This document shows positions 46,821-59,423 of a DNA stretch of 64,000 nt, piece after piece. The notes under the pieces were generated by a model that saw only the letters and a program-made list of their open reading frames with translations, did not search any database and was not told the DNA's origin. Source of the stretch: Rattus norvegicus (lineage: Eukaryota > Chordata > Mammalia > Rodentia > Muridae); NCBI RefSeq assembly GCF_036323735.1, contig NC_086022.1:73207702-73271701 (forward strand), in the 5' to 3' direction. Made by a program: the position numbers and the translations under genes. The first letter of the stretch is position 1. Each line of letters starts with the position of its first letter.

Positions 46821-49719
46821 GCTCACAGCAACCCCTCATTCTCCCCTCATTGGGACTGAGGGGGAAGGATGGTGGGTCTGAAACCTCACTTGCTGAGCAG
46901 TGTCTCTTAACGGGAACAGGAGTCACTTCTCCACAGCTATTACAGTTGATTCTGATGTTCCTCTAAAAGTCATAATTCTCTGCAAGGCAAGTATGTCTTG
47001 ATTACTTTGTATAGCTTTCTTTTAAACTGACTGAGAATGGCTAGTTTACCACACACTTATTTTCCCACTCCCTCCTTTTCTCCAAAGCAAAGCAAAAGTA
47101 ATTCTCTCTGAGGATAGATATTCAGAATACAATACAATCGAACATCCTGGATACCACCCATTGCACATTTACAAATACTGAAAGAGGTAAAGATGTCTAC
47201 TTTATAATAACAGCAGTTATCAGTAGAAGAGGTGGCAGAAATTTCTAGTTCGTTACAGTATTTTGGCTCCAGAAGAAAACTATGTGACAGCATTTCATGT
47301 AGGTAGAATTTGTCTCAGTTTCTTGTTTAAGGCTGCACTTCTAGGGTCCTTTGGCAGAAATGCCACACTATTGGAGGGTGACAGCTAAGCTGCAACCTTC
47401 TGGAATGGAGTTGCATATATAGGGCTCAAGAGGGCTGGAAGAAGGAGGGTGGCATCTGCATGGAGGCCCAGACCATGACATTTCTGACAATAGGGGTAAC
47501 TTCCTATTGTTCATCAAAGAGGGATTCACACACTATGGGCATATCTCATTTTCAATGTGTTGATATTCACCCTGGCTTTTAGTTACTCTTCTTCCTTGTT
47601 TTTGGACTGCTTTATGTTTTGGCAGAAGCCAGCTAAATACATTGTATGTTTGGTGTTCTAGTGAAGTCTAGCGAAGACCGATGAAGGAAAGAATAATTCT
47701 TTCAACTGATGGATATTGACTCTCAGAGATGATTCTTCAGCTTTCAACATATAATGCAAAGGAAACAGGACATACACATGTTACATTTTATTATCCTGGG
47801 GAGAGAAGCAATGCTGTAAAGTCACTGATTTAAGCAGCACAGTGGGAAGTCTCCTTACTTGACTTTGCTAGGTATTCATGGCTTTTCTCGTTATCCTAAG
47901 AACCAATGCACCTTAACATTTTCATTCTGGGAGTAAAATAGTTTAGAGACTTGAGAAGTCACATATAGGTCTTAGACTATCATCAATTAACATTTTGTCT
48001 CTTGCTTTAAAAGTGTGCTTTGCCATATGTGAAGGGTCTCAGTGTTTATAAATATGCAAATTTAGCTTTTATGGCTAAAAGAGAAGAGTATTACGCTTTC
48101 GTCCTCGATCAGCATGTCAATGTGACATCGCTAAAAAATGAATGACTGGTGAAGGAATTTTTGTTCATTCCCTAGATTTCTCAATTTATAATATATGCTA
48201 GTCTATATGAGATTTGACAGAAGCAGGCATCCAGTCTGACGTTAAAGAACTCCTGCAGGATTTATGGCATCACTGAAGAGCAGAGGCACATGAACTAATC
48301 ATTCACTTCCATATACTCCCATGAATCACTGCACAGGTTTCTGCTCCATCCTCTGCTCTCAGCTAAGATAACTCTTTGAAGTCAAAAGCAGTTCTAGACA
48401 GCAAAGAAGCAACAAAAGTCAATCACGGCTTGCCTCTTCAGTTGTGTTTATTAGAACATATTCAGCAACCTTACTGTGAGGAAACTATAATCCAGTAAAA
48501 AGGCAGCAAAGATGTAGCATGGTTGTGTGTACTGGAAATCATGCGTAAGTATCATGTGATTAGTTTCCTCAGACTCTAATTCTAGGCTACAGAAGAACGT
48601 ATATACAGATAGGTATACTCAGATACCTACTGAGAACTAGGAGGCCATGCCCATCACATTTTGTACTGTGTTTCTTTACTGCAAGTGATGAAGGCATAAT
48701 TGAAAAAAAAAGTAAAAGCTTGCCCTAGTTTTTTCATTGAAAAAACACCAAATATAAAGACAACTGATTCAATTCAATTTTATTGTATTTGAAGTCCTTA
48801 AATTTAGGAACTATGCCAACATTTGGACAAAAATGTTTTAGAATGTCTTAGTGTAAGCTTCACAAAATACATAGCAAATTAAGAAGATCATCAAACACAC
48901 ATTCAAGATACTGGTGATTCACAAAGCATTCATTCATTAAATTGCTATTAATGCTTAAAACATACCCTGTGATGACTTCTGTATACAGTGCAAGTACACA
49001 AGTAGACCTAGTATGAATGAAACAGTCCTTCAGATTGATTAAACACAAGGCCAACCTCTAACATCTTTTGCCACCCTGTCCAGGTACTTTAAAATGTATT
49101 AGCAAATACTGTAAGAAAGTAAATAGTCTGCAGGAAAAATTAAAGGAAAAAGATAAATGGATCCACACTATGTGTACCAAAAGATGCTGTTCTTATATGC
49201 AATTGGTATATTTTCATGCTGATACTGATCACATAATGGAAAACTGCTATCTAACAAATGGTCTCCCCGAAGAGCTTGCATTTGCAAAACTTCAGAGTAA
49301 GAAGACTCATGAGACCTTTCATTTTTCTTAATAGGTATAGAAATCAAAACATAGGAGTAGTAGGTTAGGTTAAATAGCCTACATTAAAGCAGTGTTAAAA
49401 TATGTTTTACACCCCCCAAACACACTCCCAAGTCAAATAAGACTGAAAAAAAAAGGTTTCATAGATTGACCTCTTAAAAGTCACAATATCCATTCATATA
49501 TTCCATATCTAGAAACTAGAGAGTCTTGCAGAAAAAAAAGTTAAAAGCAATTACCACAACAGTAAACAGACTGAAAATACTTTTTTGAATAATAATTTGA
49601 AAATTCTTATGTGTAATAATCTAGACTCCATTTACCTTTGAAATAATATCTCATTTCCTATGGGAGCTTTACTTTTGGAAAGATTCTTTTTAAGAAATCC
49701 ACTTGATAATGATGACCAG
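46821..49719. other. No recognised gene or repeat
   Basis: About 2.9 kb of AT-rich sequence. The largest frame, 87 codons at 49068-49331, begins at TTG directly after a stop, lacks an ATG start and has no known domain. Confidence 0.4.
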
Positions 49720-49777
<58 letters not shown>

Positions 49778-49784
49778 ACACACA
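49720..49784. repeat. (CA)n microsatellite
   Basis: About 30 CA units with one GA interruption near the end. Confidence 0.95.
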
Positions 49785-49857
49785 GTATATAACATTAACA
49801 TTTTGGTTTATTGTTTTGAAAGCCAGAGCATTACAGAGATATGTTTCAAAATTGTCA

Positions 49858-49861
49858 AATT

Positions 49862-49912
<51 letters not shown>

Positions 49913-49914
49913 TT
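49858..49914. repeat. (TTTA)n microsatellite
   Basis: About 14 tetramer units, 115 bp before the young L1 insertion. Confidence 0.95.
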
Positions 49915-50013
49915 GTTCTGGGAATTATCTGGTAAAGTCAGGCTGAAACTGTGTGTTTTCTGACATGAGTTTACCTTATTCTCTAGTTGAACAGTTAATA
50001 TTAAATGACTAAT

Positions 50014-50029
50014 AAGACAGAACCTTCTT
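50014..50029 (+). repeat. Left target-site duplication of the young truncated L1
   Basis: AAGACAGAACCTTCTT, identical to 50611-50626. Confidence 0.95.
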
Positions 50030-50610
50030 TTTTTTTTATTATTAACTTGAGTATTTCTTATATACATTTCGAGTGTTATTCCCTTTCCCGGTTTCCGGGC
50101 AAACATCCCCCTGCCCCCTCCCCTTCCTTATGGGTGTTCCCCTCCCTACCCTCCCCCCATTGCCGCCCTCCCCCCATAGTCTAGTTCACTGGGGGTTCAG
50201 TCTTAGCAGGACCCAGGGCTTCCCCTTCCACTGGTGCTCTTACTAAGATATTCATTGCTACCTATGAGGTCAGAGTCCAGGGTCAGTCCATGTATAGTCT
50301 TTAGGTAGTGGCTTAGTCCCTGGAAGCTCTGGTTGGTTGACATTGTTGTACATATGGGGTCTCGAGCCCCTTCAAGCTCTTCCAGTTCTTTCTCTGATTC
50401 CTTCAACGGGGGTCCTGTTCTCAGTTCAGTGGTTTGCTGCTGGCATTCGCCTCTATATTTGCTGTATTCTGGCTGTGTCTCTCAGGAGAGATCTACATCC
50501 GGCTCCTGTCAGCCTGCACTTCTTTGCTTCATCCATCTTATCTAGTTTGGTGGCTGTATATGTATGGGCCACATGTGGGGCAGGCTCTGAATGGGTGTTC
50601 CTTCTGTCTC
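50030..50610 (-). mobile_element. Young 5'-truncated L1 (3' UTR only)
   Basis: 581 bp, inverted, nearly identical to about 34530-35102 of the full-length L1. It starts with an inverted A tail at 50030-50037. A perfect 16-bp duplication flanks it, and few differences are visible, so it is recent. It carries no ORF2 codons. The 66-109-codon ORFs in it are 3'-UTR frames. Confidence 0.95.
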
Positions 50611-50626
50611 AAGACAGAACCTTCTT
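50611..50626 (+). repeat. Right target-site duplication of the young truncated L1
   Basis: AAGACAGAACCTTCTT, identical to 50014-50029. Confidence 0.95.
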
Positions 50627-52094
50627 AATGCTATGTAAGCTACTTTGTTTATTCAGATTTTTATAATCATTGGAATTCTACAAGGACAGGCTCCCCACCC
50701 CCCGCTAGCCTCCTACATGTGGACTATGTCAGCGTTCACACTGATGAAGCCAGCATGCCTGTTCGTGTCCTTCACACCCGCACTCCTGATTCCTAGTTCA
50801 CGTCCATCTTTATGCTTACCTTTCATTGGAATCGGAGTAAAGAGGCTGCTAAATCTTGCTCATTAAAGTCCTGAAAGCTTCCTCTTTACCATTCCATTTT
50901 GAGCAGCGATTTCTAAGAATGCTTACTCCAGGAGCAAGCAGTACTACCAATAGAGCCAGAGCAAGCTACATGGAAGGGCATTATGAGCCAGTGTAGTGAC
51001 TAAGTTTCACATTATGCTCCCTTGACTGCCCTTCATGAGATGCCAGGCCTGGTCGAGATGGCCATGCTCTTCTGCACTTGCACTGTTCCTTCCACCTTAA
51101 AGGAGGAGCCACAGAGGAAGGCAAGCCCCGTTTTGTATGTGATCTCCTTATGTTTCCCGTTTAGTCCTGACAAGTGATTTCCTTTCCACTGCTGCTAACT
51201 TTACCTGGGCCACAAAATGCAGCATTTTGCTACTATACTGAATCTGGCAAACAGGTTCATACTGTTACTCTAAAAATGATAAAGAGCCTGCTTTGATTTT
51301 GCTGGTTGAATTAACAGCACAGAGGGAGAATGTCTTTATATGTTTAATAAATATCTGACTGGGAAATTGTTTAGAGCACACAGAATAATTATTGGTGAAA
51401 AATGTGTCAATAATTTGGAAAGTTATTTGAGTAGAATAGATGGAGGGGGCTTTAAAGTCCAGAAAGGGAGGTCCAGTTGAACAGAAGGGACCCACAACAG
51501 GCTCAGCACTACCTAGTCAGTGTTCGTCTCATTGAATACTAGGACAAAACTGTACCCTTCAGGATTTATGAAAACCCTGTCAACAGTGCTCAAACCACAC
51601 TTTACAATGTATGCTATATAGACGTCTGCTGTATAAAATGGAAACGATATGGCTTCCTTATTACATCATTTCAGGTCTTGATTATGGCATAGTAAGTGTC
51701 CTAAGAACAGAGACTTAGGCATTTCAACTATGAATGCTGATTTATCTCTGCTCTTTTGTTTGAGAGTTCATTCCAAGGGCAGGTTTACATTCCACAGTAT
51801 GTTTTAAAAGAAAGTAAGTGATTATTCTTCATGAGACTAATGCAAAATATTAGCAAAGAGAAAATGTTTAAAGCATTAAATACTTCCATTAAGGTATCTA
51901 AAGAAGATCGCTTGTCCAGATATTTAGTAAAATATTCCAAAAATTTGTGATATTTCATAATTGGCACCATGTCTACAATATAGCACTTATTTTCTGAAAT
52001 TTGCAACATGGAGTCTATGACTACTTTACATAATGAAACCCAATTACACTCACTTCCCAGTCACCCTAGGCCTGCCCCAGACCTTTGTGACCTA
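50627..52094. other. No recognised feature
   Basis: Ordinary AT-rich sequence with chance ORFs only. Confidence 0.45.
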
Positions 52095-52190
52095 TCCTGA
52101 AAGCAGAAGAAAAAGGAGAAGGGGGAAGAGGAGGAAGAGAAGGTAGAGGAAGAGGAGGAGGAGGATGAGGATAATGATGACGAGAACAAA
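52095..52190. repeat. (GA)/(GGA)-rich tract
   Basis: Almost pure purine AGAAGGAGGA-type sequence, ending in GATGATGACGAGAAC. Confidence 0.85.
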
Positions 52191-52214
52191 CAAAAAATAA
52201 ACCAAACCAAACAA

Positions 52215-52350
52215 GAGTCCAATTTGTGTTGCCCGTATACTCACTGGAGCATGGTCAAACTTGCAGTGTCTAGCCCCTTAAAGAATACTGTGTCCTTCTA
52301 CACCCACATCCCTGTCAGAAGCCATTGACTGTGGAGCTACATTTCAGGAT
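52215..52350 (-). mobile_element. Old L1 3'-UTR fragment, inverted
   Basis: AGTCCAATTTGTGTTGCCCG, ACTGGAGCATGGTCAA and AGCCCCTTAAAGAA are the inverted Lx-type 3'-UTR blocks seen near 6910 and 24380. Confidence 0.6.
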
Positions 52351-52529
52351 TCCTATCACAGTTTTTAAGAGCTTTCTTTGATGGTTTCCTGGCTAGGCTG
52401 TTACTTTTTTTAGGAGTGGGTTGGGTGGGGTGGGGGTAGGGTTCTCAATCCTTCTATGTCTGTCTCTCTTTTTCAACTGCAGCTTGCTTGCCCTTTTTTA
52501 GTCAGCTGGAATATGTATTCCCACATGGT

Positions 52530-53070
52530 TTCTGGTGACAGCATGCACCACAGACATCTCCATAGTCTCCAGAATCAGTGCATGCCATTGACTTCAGTAG
52601 GGTCTCTAGTGGCAGCCTGGCCCATGGACATCAACATGGCCTTAGCCCTCAACCCTCCCCACCTCTGCATCATGGTCCATAAACATCAACATGGCCTCAA
52701 ATAGCCCTCAACACTCCCCACCTTTGCAGTGTGGCCCATGGACAACAACATGGCTTCAGGTGGCAGCACCGCCCATGGATATCCACCTGGCCTTTGATGG
52801 TAACATGGGCTGGTGAACATCAACAAGGCCACTGGCTACATTAGGACCAACACAGCTGCAGTAGGACTCCTGACTTTAACATAGCTTTCAGTGGCAGCAT
52901 GAACCATGAAATGTCTTCATGTGGTGGTTACAGGCTACTCACATCCAAATGGCCTCTGGTGGCAACCCACACCACTGACCCTAACATGGCCTCCTGTGGA
53001 AGCACAGACTAGAGATGCCTACATGAACCTTGGACTTCAAAACAGTCTGGGGCAGTGGCATGGACCATGG
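52530..53070 (+). repeat. Degenerate minisatellite built on a GGACATCAACATGGCC motif
   Basis: The word CCCATGGACATCAACATGGCC at 52621 recurs with changes near 52674, 52735, 52772, 52812 and 52972. The spacing is irregular, about 35-60 bp, and the copies are separated by GGTGGCAGC-type words. The reading frames over it (65-94 codons) look like repeat products. Confidence 0.7.
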
Positions 53071-54044
53071 GGATCTTTCAAAGAGGTCCAGTCTAGAAAG
53101 TAAACCATTCTTCCTCTCGGACACCCTGCTGTTATTCAGCCAGGACGATCATGCAGCTGGGCAGCAATTTCAGGAGATGAGTGTGCATACACTCCAGCCT
53201 GCTGCACACCACCCCGCCAGCCATATCGGACGATGGCATGCTCTCCTGTCCATTGCAGCCTTCTTTCTTACCAGTCCTTGCAGCTGCATCTCTAGTTCTG
53301 TTTTTCTGCACTGAGTACTCACTGCTACCTTCCACCGTCTTTCAATCTCTCCACTGCATATTTGTATGTCATAGTAGCATTAGAAACTACAGTGTATCAC
53401 ACTGCATGGTTTTTTTTTTAAACTTTTGTTGCTATCGGCTTTTTGTTTGTTTTTTGGGTTTTTATTGTTTTATTTTGATTTTTTTTTGCCTAAGCATCAT
53501 TACATGGAAATATTCATTGCAATGAATCATTGGTCTGGTTCAAGGGTTCTGGTTTCTGAAGCCCCATAAATACAATACCATCACAGAATCATCCTGGATA
53601 TCCTGCAGTCGCTCTGAGTCAGGGTGATCTTGCCTCTAGGCAGGCTGTCCAGGGGCACGTTCTTTGCATGCTCCAGGCTACTGCACACCTCTCCACTCAC
53701 TAGTAGGCTGCCCCTGAGGCTCTCTAGAGTTGACCTTTGTACTTGTAGCCTGCAGGCAGCATCTCTGCCCTTGTGCTCTCTATATCCCAGCAGGGGAAGC
53801 TGCACAAGCTGTTAACTATAGCTCCTACATGCTGGGGCTGGCCTTATTCACTAATAACCTCTGCACATCTCTTGATCACTGTGCCTTCTCTCCAGTCCCT
53901 CACTGCATCCCATTAAACATGAGCCTGTGAACTGCCAAGTAAGCTTTGCCAATTACCCTCGAACAGTCAGACTTCCAAGGTAGAACTGTTTATTAGGTAC
54001 ATATTTTCTAAAATGGCCCTTACATACAGAACTACACAAGAAGG
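53071..54044. other. No recognised gene
   Basis: Follows the minisatellite and may belong to the same larger repeat. CTCCAGCCTGCTGCACACC (53190) and CTCCAGGCTACTGCACACCT (53670) are similar words about 480 bp apart. T-rich patches lie at 53409-53490. Confidence 0.4.
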
Positions 54045-54240
54045 CCAGGAGGTTAGCATAGTCATAGAGTGCTTGCTGCACAGGCATGCACTGTCAGGAC
54101 AGCACTGGGTAGAGGTAAGAGCTCAGCCCAACTAGTCTGAGCTCCTGGTTCACTGCGACACTGTTCCAACAAACACGGTGCACAGTGATAGAGGAAGACA
54201 CCTGCAGTCTGCCTGTAAGTGTGTGTGTGTGTACACCTTT
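54045..54240 (+). mobile_element. B4-like SINE with TG-rich end
   Basis: GGTTAGCATAGTCATAGAGTG resembles the tRNA-like head, then GCTTGCTGCACAGGCATG, GAGCTCCTGGTTCACTG and GTGATAGAGGAAGACACCTG, and a short TG run. This block order is common in composite rodent SINEs. Diverged. Confidence 0.5.
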
Positions 54241-55634
54241 GCTTGTATTTATACACACTCACATGTGGAAATACATACTGACCACACACATACACAAAAT
54301 ACATTTTTTGAAAAAAGAATTGCATGATGAATTATTTTCTAAAAAGTAATGGGTCCTATTTATACCTTTAAAAAAACTAAACATATTTGATGTACATGAT
54401 TGCCTGTCTAGGTATGTCTATCTGCAGTGCCAGGATAGACTCCAGAGCTTTATACATGCTAGCAGGAGCCACTCCACAGCTGCTCAGGTCCAACCTTTTG
54501 CTTGCAGCCTCTGGGCTGAGATGCAGCAGTGAGGCATGCGGTTTTGTCATTCTCTGCTGTGTGAAGCTCAGTTCTGCCATCTTTCTTTCCAATTTCATGA
54601 TTCTACTTTTCACTTTTTAAAAGCAACTTCTCACAATACCTGCCTTTTAAAAAAAGGTGTTCTGGAGCCACTGTGGGTTCTTCAGACTCCTTTTCCATGA
54701 CCCCGACCCCTATGGACCTCCATGAGTCTCCCTAGGAGCTCCTCTGTTGGTTCAGGCAGCAGCCGCCATCTTTATTTCCCCCTAGATAGATCTTTTCAAT
54801 GGCAGTAATAATTTAATCCATTCTCAGCTATTAAAATATACCACAACTGTTTCCCAACTTTTAACACAAGTGGAAACGTGGTGATGGGCTATCCTTACCG
54901 AGTAATGTAGTTCCACTTTTCTTCCCAAGTCTACTGCCTCCCCTTTCCCACTATGCAGAGTGTACAGGGTCTCCTAGAACAGACATCTGCTTTACACAAT
55001 GTTTCTAAAAACAAACATGCCCTCTTATAACCTTCCCTCTTGTCAGTATGTATTTATGAGCACTCCACAACAATGCTGTTTGTTATCCCAGAAACTGTAC
55101 ATCCATAAGACCAGACAGGAAATGGAGTATGCAGACAAGAAAATGTGACTGTGTTCCCACATGAAAATTTCCAGGCAGTTTTTACTAGATGAGAATGAAG
55201 TAGGATATATGTTCAGCAGATCTAATCCAAGATGAGATTCTAATATTTTCATTTATATTAATCATACCCATAGTTATTGTTAGCACCCTTGAATAATGTT
55301 AAAGACAACTTTATATTGGAAAACCAAGCATAACTATCAAACCAGCTGAGCAAACATAATGAGAATGCTCTAACCAAGGAAAGAACCACATGCCTTAGTT
55401 TCTATAATAAAATAGTATAAACTTGTGTTTACAAATAATAAAGAGGCAATTTTCACATTTATAGTATCCAGGTCAGATGCTGGCTGACTCAGGCTGGTGG
55501 TGACTCACTATCTAGTTCACCTGTGGCAGCTTTTCAGTGTCCTCAGAGTACATGGAGGAAGGACTGTTATAGGACACCCTTTATAAACCCTTAATTCTAT
55601 TCATGAGGTCTCTGTCCTTTTAACCTGACTATAT
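54241..55634. other. No recognised feature
   Basis: No repeat or gene signature is recognised. ORFs are at most 87 codons. Confidence 0.45.
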
Positions 55635-57062
55635 TTTTTCATTTTTTATTAGATATTTTCTATATAAACATTTCAAATGTTATCTCCCTTTCTGGTTTCC
55701 TCTCTGAAAACCTCCTATGCCATCGCACCACCCCTTGCCTCCATGAGGGTGTCCCCCTCACCCTCTTGCCTCTCTGCGCTTGCATTCCCTTACAGTGGGG
55801 GATCGAGCCTTCACAGGACCAAGGGCCTCTACTCCCATTGATGCCAGACAATGCCATCCTCTGCTACATATGGGGTTGGAGCCATGGGTTGCTCCATGTG
55901 TATTCTTTGGTTGGTGGTTTAGTCCCTGGGAGCTGTGGAAGTTCTGTGTTAGTTGATATTGTTGTTCTTCTTGTGGGGATGAGAACCCCCTCAGTTACCT
56001 CAGTTCTTTCTCTAATTCCTCCATTGGGGACCACATTCTCAGTCCAATGGTTGGCTGCAAGCATCCACCTCTGTATTTGTCAGACTCTGGCAGAGCCTCT
56101 CAGGAGACAGCTATCAGGGTCCTGTCAACATGTACCTCTTGGCATCCCCATTAATGTCTGGGTTTGGTGACTGCATGTGAGATGGATCCCTAGGTGTGGC
56201 AGTCTCTGGATAGCCTTTCCTTCAGTCTTTGCCCCACACTTTGTCTCCATATTTCTTCCTGTGAGTATTTTGGTCTCTTTCTAAGAAGAACTGAAGCATC
56301 TATGCTTTGGACTTTCTCCTTCATGAGCTTCATGTGGTCTGGAATTGTATCTTGGGTATTCTGAGCTTTTGGGATAATATCCACTTATCCGTGAATATAT
56401 ACACTGTGTGTTCTTTTATAACAATGCTACCTCACTCAGGATATTTTCCAGTTCCATCCATTTGCCTACGAATTTCATGAAGCCATTGTTTCTATATAGT
56501 TGAGTAATATTCCATTGTGTAAATGTATCACATTTTCTGTATCCATCCCTCTGTTGAAGGACATCTGGGTTGTTTTCAGCTTCTGGCTATTATAAATAAA
56601 GCTGCTATGAACATAGTGGAGCACGTGTCTTTGTTGTATGTTGGAGTATCATTTGGGTGTATGCCCAGGAATGATATAGCTGGGTCCTCAGGTCGTACTA
56701 TGTTCAATTTTCTGAGGAACTGCCAGACTGATTTCCACAGTGGTTGTAACACTTGCAATTCTACCAGCAATGGAGGAGTGTTTCTCTTTCTTCACATCCT
56801 CGCCAGCATCTGCTGTCACCTGAGTTTTTGGTATTAGCCATTCTGACTGGTGTGAAGTGGAATCTCAGAATTGTTTTGATTTACATTTCCCTGATGATTA
56901 AAGATGTTGAGCATTTTTTTAGTTGCTTCTGGGACATTCAATATTCCTCAGTTGAGAATTCTTTGTTTAGCTCTGTACCCCATTTTTCATAGGGTTGTTT
57001 GATTCTCTGGAGTCTACCTTCTTGAGTTCTTTGTATATATTGAATATTAACCCTCTATCAAA
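55635..57062 (-). mobile_element. 5'-inverted L1, 3' portion
   Basis: Inverted L1 sequence corresponding to about 33697-35100 of the intact element: A tail at 55635-55650, 3' UTR to about 56360, ORF2 C-terminus to 57062. It shares the 3' UTR style of the young L1s but is clearly more diverged. Reading frames are broken. Confidence 0.9.
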
Positions 57063-59075
57063 ATATGATTGGCAAAGATCAGATCCTTCTACAAATTCCT
57101 ACACTCAACAAAACTGGAAAATCTGGATGAAATGGACAATTTTCTAGACAGATTCCAGGTAGCAAAGTTAAATCAGCATCAGATAAACCATTTAAACTGT
57201 CCCATAACCCCTAAAGAAATAGAACCAGTCATTATAAGTCTTCCAACCAAAACAAACAAACAAACAAAAAACAAAACAAAAAACCCCCAAAAACCAACAA
57301 CCAAACAAACAAAAAAACAAAAGCCCCAAACCCAAAACAAAACAAAAAACAAGAAACAGATGATTTTAGTGCAGAATTCTATCATATCTTCAAAGAAGAC
57401 CTAATACCAATATTCTTCAAGCTATTCCACAAAATAGAAACAGAAGGAACATTATCCAATTCATTCTATGAGGCCACAATTATGCTTATATCAAAACCAC
57501 ACAGAAACCCAACAAAGAAAGAGAATTTCAGACCAATTTCCGTTATGAATATAATGCAAAATACTCAATAAAATTCTTACAAACTGAATCCACAAACACA
57601 TCAAAATGATCATCCATCATGATCAAGTAGGCTTCATCCCAGGGATGAAGGTTCAATATATGGAAATCCAGCAATGTAATCCACTATATAAACAAACTCA
57701 AAGAAAAAAAATGCACGATCATCTAATAAGATGCTGAGAAAGCATTTGACAAAATTCAGCACGCCTTTATGATAAAAATCTTGGAAAGATCTGGAATTCA
57801 AGGCCCATAACTAAACATAGTAAAAGTAATATACAGTAAATCAGTAGCCAACATCAAACTAAATGGAGAGAAACTTGAAGTAATTTCACTAAAATCAGGG
57901 ACTAGGCAAGGCTACCCACCCTCCCTACGTAGTCAATATAGTACTTGAAGTTCTAGCCAGAGAAGTTAGAAAACAAGAAGAGTTTAAAGGGATGCTAACT
58001 GGAAAGAAAGAAGTCAAAATATCACTATTTGCACATATGATAATATACTTAAGTGATCCCAAAAATTCCACCAGAGAACTCTTACAGCTGATAAACAACT
58101 TCAGCAAATTATCTGGATATAATATTAATTTAAACATATCAGTAATCTTCCTCTACTCAAAGGATAAATAGACTGAGAAAGAAATTAGGGAAATGACACC
58201 CTTCACAATAGTCACAGGTAATACAATATACCTTGGTGTGACTCTAACCAAGCAAGTGAAAGATCTGTATGACAAGAATTTCAAGTCTCTGAGGAAAGAA
58301 ATTGAAGAAGATCTCAAAGATGGAAAGATCTCCCATGCTTATGGATTCGCAGGATTGATACAGTAAAAATGCCCATCTTGCCAAAAGCAATGTACAGATT
58401 CAATGCAATCCTCATCAAAATTCCAACCCAATTCTTCATAGAGTTAGAAAGAACAATTTGCAAATTCATTCGGAATAACAAAAAACCCAGAATAGTAAAA
58501 ACTCTTCAACAATAAACGAACTTCTGGGGTATCACTGTCTCTAAACCCCAGCTGTGTTACAGAGCAATAGTGATTAAAAAAACAAACAAAAACTGCATGG
58601 TATTGGCACAGAGACAGGCAGGTAGTTCAACGGAATAGAATTAAAGACCCAGAAATGAAGTTGCACACCTATGGTCACTTGATCTTTGACAAAGGAGTTA
58701 AAACCATCCAAATTAAGAAAAAAAGAAAGATAGCATTTTTAACAAATGGTACTGGTTCAAGTGGAGGTCAGCATGTAGAAGAATGAAAATTGACTTATTA
58801 TCTCCTTGTACAAAGCTCAAATCCAAGTGGATTAAGCAACCCCCCCCCCCGAAAAAAAACCCAGATCGACTGAAATTAATAGAAGAGGAAGTGGAGAAGA
58901 GCCTCGAACACATGGGCACAGGGGAAAAATTGCTGAATAGAACACCAATGGCTTATGCTCTAAGTTCAAGAATCAACACATGCGATCTCATAAAATTGTA
59001 GATCTTCTGTAAGGCAAAGGATACTGTCAATAGGAGAAAATGCCAACGAACAGATTGGGAAAATACCTCACCATT
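57063..59075 (+). mobile_element. 5'-inverted L1, inverted 5' portion
   Basis: L1 ORF2 sequence on the opposite strand from 55635-57062, corresponding to about 31797-33685 of the intact element. Strand switches abruptly at about 57062/57063. Together the two parts cover L1 from about 31797 to the 3' end with only a few bases missing at the break. An A/C-rich expansion interrupts it at 57247-57355 and a C run lies at 58841-58850. Many frame breaks, non-coding. Confidence 0.9.
57247..57355. repeat. (AAAC)n-type expansion inside L1 ORF2
   Basis: Replaces the short ACCAAAAAGAGCCCAGG region of ORF2 (about 31963 in the intact element) with about 100 bp of A/C-only sequence, after which L1 resumes at GATTTTAGTGCAGAATTC. 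Confidence 0.9.
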
Positions 59076-59081
59076 TCTATA

Positions 59082-59423
59082 TGTGTTAATTCTATTGCTG
59101 TGATAAGACACTGTGAGGGGGGAAGAAACAAATTGGGGAAAATATTTATTTTTGTACATAATGCCAGAATGATACAGTCCATCATGGTGGGGAAGGCATG
59201 ACAATTGGAGCATGAGGCTGGACTAAATTAGGAAGCAGTTGAATCAACATAGAAAGATAAGAGAACCTGAAGTAGTGTCAGGCTATAGAACCTCAAAGCC
59301 TTATGATGTATTTCATACAGCAAGGCTCTAGCTCAAGGTTCTATAAACAGCACCACCAGTTGGGGAATGAAGTGTTCAAATACACGATGCCTACAATGGC
59401 CATTTCATATTAAAACAATAACA
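59082..59423 (-). mobile_element. ORR1-like MaLR LTR
   Basis: The + strand reads TGTGTTAATTCTATTGCTGT, GATAAGACAC at one end, and CCACCAGTTGGGGAATGAAG, TTCAAATACACGATGCC, CATTTCATATTAAAACAATAACA at the other. This is the inverse order of the LTR at 12644-13438. It abuts the inverted L1. No clear target duplication. Confidence 0.65.

Noticed and set aside
49068..49331. 87-codon ORF with a Lys/Cys-rich product and acceptor-like TGTCCAG before it
   Set aside because: Starts at TTG right after a stop, matches no family, and the flanking splice-like words are weak. Not enough to call an exon.
55629..59082. CTATAT at both outer ends of the twin-primed L1 as its target duplication
   Set aside because: Only 6 bp of low-complexity sequence and the right side abuts another LTR, so it is not reliable.
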